This document shows, piece after piece, positions 1-11,169 of a stretch of DNA of 64,000 nucleotides. The stretch lies in the NCBI RefSeq assembly GCF_963082655.1, contig NC_081555.1, forward strand, positions 26,594,776 through 26,658,775, given 5' to 3'. A program made the translations under genes and the position numbers. Position 1 is the stretch's first letter. Each line of letters opens with the position of its first letter. This DNA is from Stomoxys calcitrans. Lineage: Eukaryota; Arthropoda; Insecta; Diptera; Muscidae. The notes beneath the pieces were generated by a model that had not been told where the DNA came from, did not search any database, and worked only from the letters and a program-made list of their open reading frames with translations.

Positions 1-140
1 ACTCAAATGAAAGGTATTTGGGAGTAGAGTGTGAATATGACATTTAAAATTGGATCCAAGTACCTAGGGAGGTCAAAAACCGCCCCAAAAGTACCGTTAA
101 AATTAAAAGTGGGCCGATCGTGACAATATGGGGTTCAAAT
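1..140. repeat. Dispersed ~118-bp satellite unit (partial)
   Basis: The window opens inside a unit containing CAAATGAAAGGTATTTG and a GACAATATGGGGTTCAA segment. The same block recurs in tandem near 10.1, 20.2-21.0, 33.8 and 37.6-38.4 kb. The unit is cut by the window edge and has no coding sense. Confidence 0.6.
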
Positions 141-580
141 GTACGCTACGCTCCTGAATTACGATACGTTTAATTCAGTTTCCTATTCAAGATCCCTCTC
201 AGATCTTGTTGTTGGAAAAAACGTGTAGGGTATGGGAAAGAAATCCGCGCTGCAATAGGATGGACACAAATGCATTGGAAAAGTGACACAGCCAGTATGA
301 CAAAGTGTCGGGATTAGTTAGTGTGTTACATGCATATCATAGCGGTTCTTTCGCTATTTCTTCGAGATAAATACAACCTACCAATGTAGGACCTTTGAAG
401 CTAAAGATTTCTTGTGATGACCCCCCTTCTAACGAGAGGTCGAAACACGTAAAATCATGATTGGTGTGGTGTACCTCCTGTGGTTTTCATTTTTCCATTG
501 TATAAAATTTCGGACATTAGGCTCGTCTTAAAAAAAAAATTAACACATCATTGGAAATCGAATTAAGCAGGGTGGAGCTT
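141..580. other. No recognisable feature
   Basis: No convincing ORF, RNA gene or clear repeat was seen. The stretch ends in an A-run just before the LINE fragment that follows. Confidence 0.4.
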
Positions 581-1020
581 ATTGGCTTACCTTGTCTTCT
601 ACGTCAAATTGGCTCACCTTGTCTTCTACGTGAACAGGCAGATTTTAGTTATGACTAAGTTAACATTCCGTTATCTAGTTCTAGCCCAGTCATATGTCAT
701 CTCCAAGGCGCTTACGGCTTCTCGGCAAAGCCCTACCCTTTAGAAATATTATAACATTGGGTTCAATGCAGTGTCGTTAAAATGCCCTCCACTTGTGACG
801 TGCCCTTTCCCACATTCTCCCTTATCTTTATGCCATGAGACCCAAAATTTATCCACCTGTTCCCTAGCATATGGTTTATCCATACTCTAAGGACCCAAGG
901 AACCAGGTACTGGTCTAAGGATTGGATCAGTGTCGGTCTTCACGTTCCTTAAGCTCCTCGGGATCGAAGTTTACCTCCAACGTGAACATCTTGACTTTGA
1001 GAGATTTTCATTGAGGAGGA
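581..1020 (-). pseudogene. LINE-A reverse-transcriptase fragment, heavily decayed
   Basis: Read on the minus strand, this aligns by eye with the reverse-transcriptase part of the LINE-A copy at 17.6-18.1 kb. Shared blocks include the AGCCCAGTCATATG segment, CTTATATTTATG-like and TTTATCCACCTGTTC segments, and the run GGTCTAAGGATTG. Many indels and stops remove any open frame. At its left edge a 27-bp stretch (ATTGGCTTACCTTGTC...) is repeated in tandem with one or two changes. Both ends are truncated. It is a dead 5'-truncated retrotransposon copy, more diverged than the copies at 16-18 and 29-32 kb, so probably older. Confidence 0.65.
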
Positions 1021-1044
1021 TCTCCACCGATTTTCCTTTCACAT

Positions 1045-1215
1045 GCAAATGAAATGGAGCAAACTTCTCTCATATCAATTATTGCAGACCTATTTCGGTT
1101 TTAGCTCAATGATATAGGGCCACTTTTTTTATGCCGAGTCGATTAGTAGTAGAGGAGTTTAAACAAATTTCACCAGCATTGGTAAGGGAAGAACCACCGC
1201 TGGTCCCTAGAAGGC
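1045..1215 (-). repeat. SINE-1 fragment (tRNA-derived family), decayed
   Basis: It matches the non-tRNA body of the SINE at 7942-8257: GAGCAAACTTCTC, CATATCAATT, AGCTCAATGATA and the CCAGCATTGG...ACCACCGCTG blocks appear in the same order. The tRNA-like head that should lie to the right is missing. Confidence 0.55.
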
Positions 1216-3411
1216 CCAGGGTCCCACTAGCTGGCCTTCAAAGTAGGTCAACTCAACCCTACAAAATTTTCTTCGGGCAAAAAGCATTTATGGCCCGATT
1301 TTCAATATTTTTTATTTGCTAGAAAGTGCGGAATATGTTTAGAAGTCTCCACGAAGGCATTTTGTGAAGGCATAACTTAGCCGATTTTCAATTTTTTTTT
1401 ACTGATTTGAGTAACTGACAAAATTTGCTATACTTTTGCCCCAACCTTTGCCAAAATCCGATTTTTCATTTATAAGTTATGCGAGTTACATAGCAAAAAA
1501 ATGTGAAAAATACAATTTTTCTTTTTTTCTTGCTCATAAAAAGTAAATTTCATTGTTTCATCTCACTAAGAAAATTTGACCTAAAGCTTTTAATTCAATT
1601 ACCACCCTTGCCTCTTTACAAACAATAATTTTCGCTGTGTTGTTTTAGCTTTCACTGTGACAACTCATATCACAATCATTCACCTAAAAACATCATTAAT
1701 AAAAAAGTGATTGCCTACATTTAGGCTCCCTCAAAATATTTAACTATGTAAAAGATTAATTTGTCTTCTTTGTTGAAGATTCTTTTTACGCAAGTACCAA
1801 AACTTATTTCTGTCCCAAATGAAAATTTAATTTGATATTAAGTAATTAATTTCACTTTCATTCTGGCATACCTTCAAGGTAGACGCTTTTTTGGCTACTG
1901 CAAAATAAATTGCCTACATTAGGGCCAATGATATATATATAGCAAAACAATTTCCCTTTTTTTGGTTTTTGTTCTGGGAAAACTTATTTTGTCCTTTTCT
2001 TTCCCAGAGTAAAGCCAAAACAAACTTTTCCTGCCAGTAATGCATGATTCATGATTCATTAATTGATTACTTTACCATAACATTCAACAAATTGTAGCAT
2101 ACTTTTAGACGCCAAAAACATGGATATTTCCCATGAATCATGCATGTATGTTACTCATCCGAATGTCTTACACGCTCTCTCTCTCGTTCCTCATATCTAA
2201 AGTCTCTTCGCTGCATTTTGAATTCTGTAGATAAATAAGAAATTTTTAAGTTTCTTTTGTTTCTTGTTATACGGTTTTTGTGTAGCAAACACAACCTTAA
2301 ACAAAAGAAGGACCAAGTTTTGTCATATTTTTTTGTGCCTTTTCTGCTTCAAGTTAGACAACGGTTGCACGCTCACACCGCCACACGCAATGACAAAAGG
2401 AATTTTGCGGCAAATTTGTTGGCAACTAAAGTGAGGAGAAGGAAAGTAGATGGCTGGTACCAAGGGTCTGCTTGCAGAGGAATGTATTTTTTGAAGATGA
2501 AGAAAAAGAAGAAGCAAAAAGTGTTCTGCTGCTGAAATGGCAATGTCATTTTTCTTGTTTGACTTGACATAGGGCTCAGGCCAAAATATGGGATATGGTG
2601 GCCAAAGAAATTGCAGTGACGCAACGAGGTGTACAAATAAAGTAAAGGGCAAAAATGGGCGCCAGCCTAAATATGGAATATTCTGCTCAATGAAATTGCA
2701 ATGGTCAATGAGATGTACATATAATGTTCTGGACTATAACTGAAGAGGTAAAGGTTGATTTTGACAGTTTCGATGAATCAACCAAATTTAAGTTGTTCTT
2801 AGTCTAACACTTAGTGGATCACTACCATTCATATATTTGTTTACTTTTCAAACAACCCTCGTTTTTCCCTCAAAGTCTATATTAGCTGGTGGTTGAGAAG
2901 GAAGTGCGTGCAAAATTATACATGTATTTTCTTACACATACGAGTATCTATGTATGAATATATAGTAGTATTAGTACCTTTTTTTCGAATTTTGTTTATT
3001 TATATCACTTTCTTGCATATAAATCTACACATCATTCACTTCAATGTATGTTTGCCAAGAGCGTATGTATATTTGAACATACTTATATATTAACATGTTG
3101 TATATCTTCTTCCATATAAGAAATAACATATCTTAATATTTAATTTTATTTACTTTAACTGTCTATATAACATAAACAAAATGTCTCAAGACAGCATACA
3201 TCCATTTATATACATTAGGAATATTGCAAATGTAAACATGGGAGCAGTATGTCTATTAGAATTAATTTCCGAATAAAAGAGCCCTAAATCAACTATAAGT
3301 TACATTGAGATATTCGAACAAAATTGTTAACCATTTCAAAACTTTACAACAATCTTGGCAAAATCTGATTGTAACATTTCTAGATATTTTTTAATAAATA
3401 AAAAACTCAAT
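1216..3411. other. AT-rich stretch without recognisable genes
   Basis: It has a short CTCTCTCTCT tract near 2175 and a duplicated ATGATTCATGATTC near 2045. Small ORFs on both strands between 2.25 and 3.1 kb have low-complexity composition and no motif I recognise. I see no functional feature here. Confidence 0.4.
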
Positions 3412-5290
3412 TTTTATACCCACCACCAAAGGATGGGGGTATATTAATTTTGTCATTCCGTTTACAACACATCGAAATATTCATTTCCGACCCGATCAGC
3501 TCTTAGACGATCTAGCCATGTCCGTCCGTCTGTCTGTGAAATCACGCTACAGTTTTTAAAAGTAGAGATATTGAGCTGAACTTTTGCTCAGATTCTTCTT
3601 TTGTCCATAAGCAGCTTAAGTTCGAAGATGGGCTATATCGGACTATATCTTGGTATAGACCCCATATAGACCTATCCGCCGATTTAGGGTCTTAGGCCCA
3701 CATTTATTATCGGATTTTGCTGAAATTTGGGACAGTGAGTTGTGTTAGGCCAGTCGACATCTCACTTCAATTTGGCTCAGATCGTTCCAGATTTGGCCAT
3801 GTCCGTCCGTCTGTCTGTCCGTCCATCTGTCCGTTCGTCTGTCTGTTGAAATCACGCTACACTCTTTAAAAATAAAGATATTGAGCTGAAACTTTGCATA
3901 AATTCCTTTTTTGTCCATAATTAGTTTAAGTTCGAAGATGGGCTATATCGGACTATATCTTGGTATAGCCCCCATATAGACCGATGCGCCAATTTAAATG
4001 TGGCCCATAAAAGCCACATTTATTATCCGATTTTGCTGAAATTTGGGACAGTGGGTTGTGTTAGGCCAGTCGACATCCCACTTCAATTTGGCACAGATCG
4101 GTTCAGATTTGGATATAGCTGCCATATAGAGCGATCTCTCGATTTAAGGTCTTATGCCCATTAAAGATACATTTATTGTCAGATTTTGCCAAAATTTGGG
4201 ACAGTGAGTAGTGTTGGGGGTAGATGTCAAGGGGCACATCTCTCTTCAATTTGGCCCACATCGATCCAGATTTGGATATAGCTGCCATATAGACCGAACT
4301 CCCGATATAGAGTATTGAGCCCATAAAAGGAGCATTTGTCATCTGATTAGGATGAAATTGGAAACAGTGTGCTTTGATAGACCTCTACACCTATTTGTTG
4401 TTGTCGTCCAGATCGGACCATATTTGGATATAGCTGCCATATAGACCGATCTCCCGATATACAGTATTGTATAGAATATTATGTAGATTCCCTATATGGC
4501 CCAATCTGGACGATATTCAGCAAAAAGGTTTAGAAGGGTGCCAAAACCCACTGTTTAAAATTTCATCAAAATCAGATGAAAAATGGTCCTTTTATGGGCT
4601 TAATACACTATATTGGGAGATCGATCTATATGGCAGCTATATCCAAATATGGTCCGATCTGAACGATATTCAAGAAAAAGGTTTAGAGGGGTACCGGAAC
4701 TCGCTGTGCCAAATTTCATCGAAACAGGATGAAAAATTACCAATTTATAGGCTCATTACACTACATCGGGAGATCGATCTATAAGCCAGCTATATCTAAA
4801 TATGTTCCGATCTGAACCGCACTTCAAAGAAATGGAAAGGGGTCTAGCAGAACACACTGTGCCAAATTTCATCGAATTCAGGTAATAAATGGATCTTTTA
4901 TGACCCCAATACGCTATATCGGGAAATCGGGTTATAGGGCAGCTATATCCAAATATACTCCGATCTGAACCGCACTTCACAGAAATGGAAAGGGTCTACC
5001 AGAACTCACTGTGCCAAAATTTATCGAAATTGGATGAAAAGTTACCAATTTATTGCCTCAAGACTTTAAGTCTGGAGATCGGTCAACATAGCGGCTATAT
5101 ATCACTAAAATCCGATTTTATGAGATCAGAAGGTCAGGTTTATATACAAAGTATATGATATCATCAAATATTGTTAGGACATTTTTTTTTATACCCAAGA
5201 TATCTGCAAAATTACAAATACCCAAATAAATATCCAAAAAAGGGTATTTATTGGGTATTTACCCAATAAATACCCAAGCGTTGGGTACTT
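3412..5290. repeat. Diverged foldback repeat (GTCCGTCCGTCTGTCTG family)
   Basis: It starts with TTTTTATACCCACCACC and a GTCCGTCCGTCTGTCTG stretch. The block from the start to about 3790 is then repeated from about 3795 to 4110. Right of about 4470 the orientation flips: GATATAGCTGCCATATAGA gives way to its complement, so the element is palindromic overall. The right end (4.7-5.29 kb, finishing in GGGTATTTATTGGG) is closely related to the palindrome nested in the foldback transposon at 59.6-60.5 kb. No transposase is present. Confidence 0.65.
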
Positions 5291-5389
5291 ACCCGGTAGA
5301 AACTCATCTGTACTCATGTCGTATTTTTGTCAAAACTGCGAAAATGTTTGTCAAATTGTTAATTTTAGCAGACCCCGTTCGATGTAGGC

Positions 5390-6680
5390 TAAGAAAAACT
5401 ATTTTGTACTATTTTGCACTTTTTGGTACCAAACTGTACGAATTTTGAAAAGATCATTTAGTCACCCATCATATTTTTCATTCTTGTACATATATGACAA
5501 ATGTAAAGAAAGTAACAAATGGTATCAATTTTGATACCAAAATGTACGAATTCTGAACCATAGTCAACCATAATTTATTTCTTAATTGTTCTCGCATCCC
5601 AAATTTGGGATCTCTAGCTCCATCTATAAAGAGGGCATCAAATAGTAAAAATTTTGGTATCAAAGTGTATGAATTTTTAATAGGTCATTTAGTCACCAAT
5701 CATATATTTCTTAGTTGTTCCTACATCCCTAATTTCAGACCTCTATCTCCATCTGCACAGAAAGTAACAAATGATGCAATATTGGTACCAAAATGTACGA
5801 ACTTAATCTTGTACGAACTTGTATCTTAGTTGTACCAAAATTCCATATTTCGGACCTCTAGCTCCATCTATAAAGAGAGTACCAAATAGTACCAAAATGT
5901 ATGAATTTTCAATACGTCATTTAGGTACTAATCATATATTTTTTGGTTGTACCTACATGCCAAATTTCAGACCTCTAGCTCCATCTGTAAAGACAGTATC
6001 AATTTTGGTACCTAATGTTCGAATTGTGAAAATACCATTTAATCGCTCATCATATATTTATAAGTTTACCTACATGCCACATTTCAGACCTGTAGCTCCA
6101 TCTCCACAGAAAGTACCAAACAGTGCCACTATCCTTACCAAAATGTACTAATTGTAAAAAAGATCATAGTCATCCATCATATTTTTCCTAGTGGTGCCTC
6201 CATGCCAAATTTTAAAACTTTAGCTCCATCCGTAAAAAATGTACCAAATGGTACCAATTTTGGTACCACAATGTACGAATTTGGAATAGATCTTTTAGTA
6301 ACCCCTTATATATTTGCTAGTTGTACCTACATGCCCAATTTCGGACCTCTAGCTCCATCTGTAAAGAATGTACCAAATGGTACAAAGTGCGGTACTAAAC
6401 GTACGTGTTCACCCGTTACCAGTACCATTTTTCTATTTTTTTTTTCACCCTCATCCTTTTGCAGCAGATGTCTTTTAAGTTAATTTTGAAAATTCTACCT
6501 CTATCCTTTCATTGGTACTTTTTTTAAGTACCTAAATGTACAAATTTCGAAAAACTCTTATAATCAGCCAGTTTAGTCTGCCAAAGTGTACCTAAGTTCC
6601 AAAATTCAGAGCTATAGTTCAATTTACAAAGAAAGTACCAATAAGTACCAATTGCGGTACTCAACGTACTAACTCTCTTA
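5390..6680. repeat. ~120-bp tandem satellite with GGTACC-like motifs
   Basis: About ten diverged units were counted from the phrase TAGCTCCATCT, seen near 5614, 5742, 5858, 5979, 6092, 6222, 6350 and (weaker) 6613. That gives a period of about 113-130 bp. Each unit carries TACCAAATGGTACCAATTTT-like and AAAATGTACGAATTT motifs. The short ORFs across the array are by-products of the repeat. Confidence 0.8.
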
Positions 6681-7870
6681 CTTCCGGTGCGATTTTTTTC
6701 GAGGCGGTCTTTAATTTGAGCCTAAGAACATAATTCTAACCCTAGGCAAATATGTGCCATTTCGTACTTTTTGGTACGTTTTAGCACCCAAACATACGAA
6801 TATCACCAAATCCACCCTTATCTCGCGCCCACGACCCAAGACCAAGCAAAATTGTATGATTCTAGCTTTAACCGTTTGGGCTGGGCGATGATCAGTCAGT
6901 CAATCACGCAACTCCTATATATATAGATGTAATCCTTTTTAATTCACTAATGTAAGAATACATCGTCTGTCATTTATATTCAAACTCTCTGTCTAGTACT
7001 TGTATTTTATTTTATTTTATTTATTTTTTTATTTGTCCATGATTCAGCAAAAAATGCCAAGTTTGGCACTTCCCCTTTCTTACAGAATTTTATTGTCAAT
7101 TTTTTTTTATTATTGGTCTGTATTGAAGCCAGACGCCTAGACTGGATGGCAGCCAATTTGTCTGAATGGTTTATGTAGTGGCATTTTAGCAGTTAAAGCA
7201 TCCTCTCACCATTTTTATGCGAGACACACACGCACCAGAAGGGACCTTCTTCATCGTTGGATGGTTTTTTTTGGACTCTTTACAATAATCATTGTTTTCA
7301 TCTTCATCATTATGATCATTTTCATTTGGTTTTCCCCAAGATTATGACATGGTGTCTGGCATGTGAATATGGGATCATTACTCACGCATTCCTTTAGCTT
7401 TTTTTTACTTTCAACTGACAAGAGCATTATATGACTATTATTCAAATAATTATATAGCCATAATTTTCTGCTTTTATTCGCCTTTTGAGGCTTAAGGGTA
7501 GGAGTGAAAAAAGAAAATTAATTATATTGCGGAAATATTTCTTTGGAGACATGGAAATTTAGCATTGTACAATTTGAAATGTACTTAAGGAAGACCTTTC
7601 AATCTATTTTAACTACTTTTGGTATACTCCCAAAACATAATTTAACATTGAATATCTGTTCATATAAATAATGAAATATATTTTCTTTTCGTTTCAGGTA
7701 AATAATGATTCATATTAGACGATATTTATTAACCAGGTTTGTAAAATAAGTTTCGAGCTTAAATTTTAGTATTATTTATATATATGGTCTAACTACAGTT
7801 TTCTAGCACAATTTAAGTTTAAAATACATGTTATGGTTTAGCTATATATTGTAGATGCCGGATCTATTTC
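6681..7870. other. AT-rich unique stretch
   Basis: It contains a TTTTATTTTATTTATTTTTTTATT run near 7008-7030 and one good splice-like site near 7697, listed separately. Otherwise no gene or repeat is recognised. Confidence 0.4.
7678..7703 (+). promoter_or_regulatory. Candidate recursive splice site (ratchet point)
   Basis: A pyrimidine tract ending TTTCTTTTCGTTTCAG (CAG at 7695-7697) is followed at once by GTAAAT. A 3' splice site fused to a 5' splice site is the signature of zero-length-exon recursive splicing in long fly introns. The donor half is only fair (GTAAAT rather than GTAAGT). This is inferred from motif only. Confidence 0.35.
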
Positions 7871-7941
7871 ATTTTTATAACCACCTCCGAAGCATGGGGG
7901 TTCATTCTTCCGTCTGGTCATCTATCTGCTGAAATCATGCT

Positions 7942-8257
7942 GCAAATGCAAATTTTGCCTATGAACATTCCACTAAGGAACAGGGGCAAACTTCTCACAT
8001 ATCAGTTAGTGCAGTCCAATTCAAGTTTAAGCTCAATGATAAGGGGCCTCCTTTTTACAGCCGAGTCCGAACGACGTGCCGCAGTGCGACACCTCTTTGG
8101 AGAGAAGTTTTATATGGCATAGTACCTCACAGATGTTGTCAGCATTAGGAGGGGAAAACCACCGTTGAAATTTTTTTTCTGATTGTCTCGCCAGGATTCG
8201 AACCCAGGCGTTCAGCGTCATAGGCGGACTTTTGCGCTACGGTGGCCTCCAGCGGTG
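7942..8257 (-). mobile_element. SINE-1, tRNA-derived, with 14-bp target duplication
   Basis: Perfect direct repeats GCTGAAATCATGCT flank it (7928-7941 and 8258-8271), showing retroposition into the surrounding foldback repeat. On the minus strand the tRNA-like head lies at the right: an A-box-like GTAGCGCAAAAGTCCGCC, then a perfect B box GGTTCGAATCC (complement at 8194-8204). The body has AGCTCAATGATAAGGGG. It should have been mobilised by a LINE and transcribed by RNA polymerase III. The same family is seen at 1.05, 15.4, 27.0 and 35.8-36.1 kb. Confidence 0.85.
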
Positions 8258-8330
8258 GCTGAAATCATGCTACTGAAAATATTGAGCTGAAACCTTGCAC
8301 CGATGCTTTTTTTCCATAATCAAGATATAT

Positions 8331-8992
8331 ACACCCAGAGAAAAGTTGATACCAAACGTGGTCATTTCAGTACCATATGGTATTGATAGTAAAGCCAAAC
8401 CGTATGGTACAAAAACAATACCGGATGGTATGGATGAAACATAAAATGATTAGTACCGTTTGGTAGTAGTCTTATTACCAAACTGGTATTGGTTTTAATA
8501 CCAATCTGTTATTGTTTTTAGCACCAGACCGTTATTAGTTTTAGTACCAAACCATTATTGATTATTCCACCGCCCTTGAAGCCATCGCACCTAATACGGT
8601 TGAAAAGTCTTCTAACCAAAGACGAAACGCGTCCCATAGTGGTTGTTGTGTGGAAAAGGAAAGCCAAAGATACCAACACAGTATCGTTTTCCACACAAGA
8701 GACTATCATGTTTTTGATGTAAAATGTCCTTTGAATTCGTTATATATTCACCGCTTTCGAATAATTGAACAGGTTTTTACGCACTCAAATTGTTTTACAA
8801 CATTTTATTTTATAATGACGTTTATATTTTAAGTACAGTGACAAAAATACAAATGTTACGTCGTCAATTCTTAATAGCCTTCTTTGTCTGGTATTGAGTT
8901 GATACCAAATCGTATTAAAATTGTTGGCCAATGACACGAACAAAATAATACCAGGCGGTATTGGCAAAGTACCGTCATTTTTCTACCTGTGT
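8331..8992. mobile_element. MITE rich in TACC/GGTA motifs
   Basis: The ends form imperfect inverted repeats: ACACCCAGAGAAAA at the left, and the complement of the right end reads ACACAGGTAGAAAA. The interior has repeated TACCAAACTGGTATTGG-like motifs and no coding capacity. A second, broken copy lies between 21.03 and 23.88 kb. The superfamily is undetermined. Confidence 0.6.
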
Positions 8993-9899
8993 ATGGAGCG
9001 TTATCCCGATTTGGGGTCTTAGGCGCATAAAAGCCGTATTTATAACCCGGCTTTGCTGAAATTTGGCAAAGCGAGTTTAATTGGGTATTTGATATTCGTA
9101 CCAAATATATTCTAGATCGAACTATATTTGAATATAGTTGTCATTTATATCGCTCTTCCGATTTAAGGTCTTATGCTTATACAAGCCACATTTATTACCA
9201 GATTATGCTGAAGTTGAGCACAGTGAGTTGTGCTCACCAATATCCATGCCGAATATAGTCCAAATCGGTCTATATCGAAATATAGCCTCCATATAGACAG
9301 ATCTCCCTATTTAAGGTCTCAGGCCCACAAAAGCCACTTTTATTTCCAGATTTCGATGAAATTTGGCACAGAGAGTGGTCTTAAGATCCCCAAATATGCG
9401 CGCCAGGTATGGTATAGATAGGATTATATCTTAATATAGCCCCCATATAGACCGATTTCCCGATTTTAGGTCTTGCTTGTTCGAGGTCTTTTTCCCATAA
9501 CTGGTCTATTTATTACCCCATTTGCTGAAATCGGGAGATCGGTTTACATGGGAGCTATTTCAGATTCTTGACCGATTTAGACCGTACTTGGTTCCGTTGT
9601 TGACAGTCATAACAAAACACTACATGCTCAATTACAGCCAAATCGGATAAAAATTGAGCCTTCCAGGGACTGAAGAAGTCAAATCGGGAGGTGTGAGCTA
9701 TATAGATTCTTGGCCGATTTGAACTGTACTTTGAAAAGTTGTTAAAAGTCATAACAGAACACTATACGCAAAATTTCACCCAAATCGGGCAATCTCCAAC
9801 GACCTACATCGATATTAAGTAAAGTGCAAAATTTCAAGCTTTACGCGTTCGACCGCTATCGTGATTTTGAAAGACGGGTGGACGGCCATGTCTAGATCA

Positions 9900-10720
9900 A
9901 GAATATATATACTTTGTTGGGTCTTAGACGAATATTTCGAGGTGGTCCCTCCTCCTTACCCCAATTTTCAAAAACACCAGATCTCGGAGATGGGTGCACC
10001 GATTTAAGCGAAATTTTGTATGCCGCCTTATGGTAACCCAGAAATACAAAATTGGTATACAACTTTGGGGAAAAATAATCAGGGGGACGCCCCACCCAAA
10101 AATCCACCCATTCGGTCATATTTGCCGATTGCGACAATATGGATATCAAATGAAAGGTATTTAAGAGTAAAGTACAACTTGATATAAAAATTTTGTACCA
10201 AGTGCCGTAGGGTCGCCCACCTCCCCCAAAAAAAAACATCCCAAAAATGGCATATTTATCGATTGGTGCAATAGGGGTACCGTATTGGAAGTAGAGTACG
10301 AGTCTGATATGAGAATTTGGTCCAAGGTGTCTACAGACCCCCCCCCCCCCCCCCCCCAATTTTAAAATTTTGGTAACTCAAAAACTTATGGAACCCAAAA
10401 ACACAAAATTGCTAAGAGGGTTGTCTTTAATAATTGTTTTTCAAAATATTCCCCATTAAGATCTATACACTTTTGCATGCGTTTGAACCAATTGTCGAAG
10501 CACTTTTGCCACTCTAATTGACGTATCTCCAAAATGTGCATTCTGAACGCATAAACCACTTCTTCAGGTGGAGAAGCCAAAACCTATCCAAAGGGACATG
10601 TTTACCGATTGGGACAATATGGATATTAAATGAAGGATATTTAAGAGTAAAGTTCGAACTTTGTACAAAAATTTGCTCCCAAGTGTCGAAAGGTCCCCCA
10701 AACCTCCGTAAATTTTTTAT
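9900..10720. repeat. ~118-bp satellite array, interrupted
   Basis: Several units share CAATATGGATATCAAATG and AAAGGTATTTAAGAGTA, each followed by a C-rich CCGCCCCACCC-like stretch. One unit has a run of about 20 C near 10,339-10,358. A mariner-like fragment interrupts the array at about 10,386-10,578, and the satellite resumes with GACAATATGGATATTAAATG. Confidence 0.7.
10386..10578 (-). pseudogene. Mariner-type transposase, C-terminal fragment
   Basis: On the minus strand the translation includes LEWQKCFDNWFKRMQKCIDL followed by NGEYFEKQ. The spacing W..R...C....G.YFE is typical of the last residues of mariner/Tc1-like transposases (family knowledge). Only about 60 codons remain. The catalytic DD34D region and both inverted ends are absent, so it cannot be functional. 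It sits inside a ~118-bp satellite array, which continues on both sides. Other C-terminal tails could look similar, and no database check was possible. Confidence 0.5.
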
Positions 10721-11169
10721 GAATGCGGCTGTAGGACTTTTGCATTGAAAAGAACCAAAGTTCCGGAAAGAACTGCATTTTAGTCTAGGTTTTGACTGAG
10801 ATTTATCAAATGGAGGATACAAAGGAAATTGGCTATCAAAGGTTTTGATCAATCGAGATTGATCTTTGGGGTATTTTAAACAAAGGAGATTCTGTATGAG
10901 ATTCTGCCAATTTTAAGAAGTTTTGTCTAAGAAACCATGAGTCTAAAATCAAAATCGAGCTTTAGATTTAAAAAAAAAAATTACGACTTTGACAGCCGCT
11001 TGGTGTGTACTTTTGGTAGTCACTCCCATATAAACCAAAAATGTTTGTTCATACAAGATTTTGTTATTTTCATTAGTACTCTGTCCTTCGATCCGATTAT
11101 ATTTGAATAATAAACCAAAAAACCAAGTATCAATCAATGATTTCTATATTTCTTAACCTTTGCTTCCAG
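10721..11169. other. No recognisable feature
   Basis: Small ORFs exist on both strands but none has a motif I know. A pyrimidine-rich CTTTGCTTCCAG at 11,158-11,169 could serve as a splice acceptor for the candidate exon to its right. Confidence 0.35.

Larger units (their letters stand above)
7871..9895. repeat. Foldback repeat split by a SINE and a MITE
   Basis: It opens with TTTTTATAACCACCTCCGAAG, a variant of the ATACCCACCACC tip, and includes GCTGAAATCATGCT. It resumes after the SINE (8258 onward) and again after the MITE (8993 onward), with GATTTGGGGTCTTAGG and ATATAGCCCCCATATAGAC. It closes near 9895 with an inverted GTCCGTCC-like tip (GACGGGTGGACGG). The interruptions make it older than both insertions. 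Confidence 0.6.

Noticed and set aside
8190..8250. Functional tRNA gene
   Set aside because: A and B boxes are present but the sequence does not fold into a full cloverleaf by eye and continues into a SINE body with target duplications.
10339..10358. Poly-C tract as a regulatory or G-quadruplex element
   Set aside because: It is the expanded C-rich part of a satellite unit, also seen near 37,964; simple slippage explains it.
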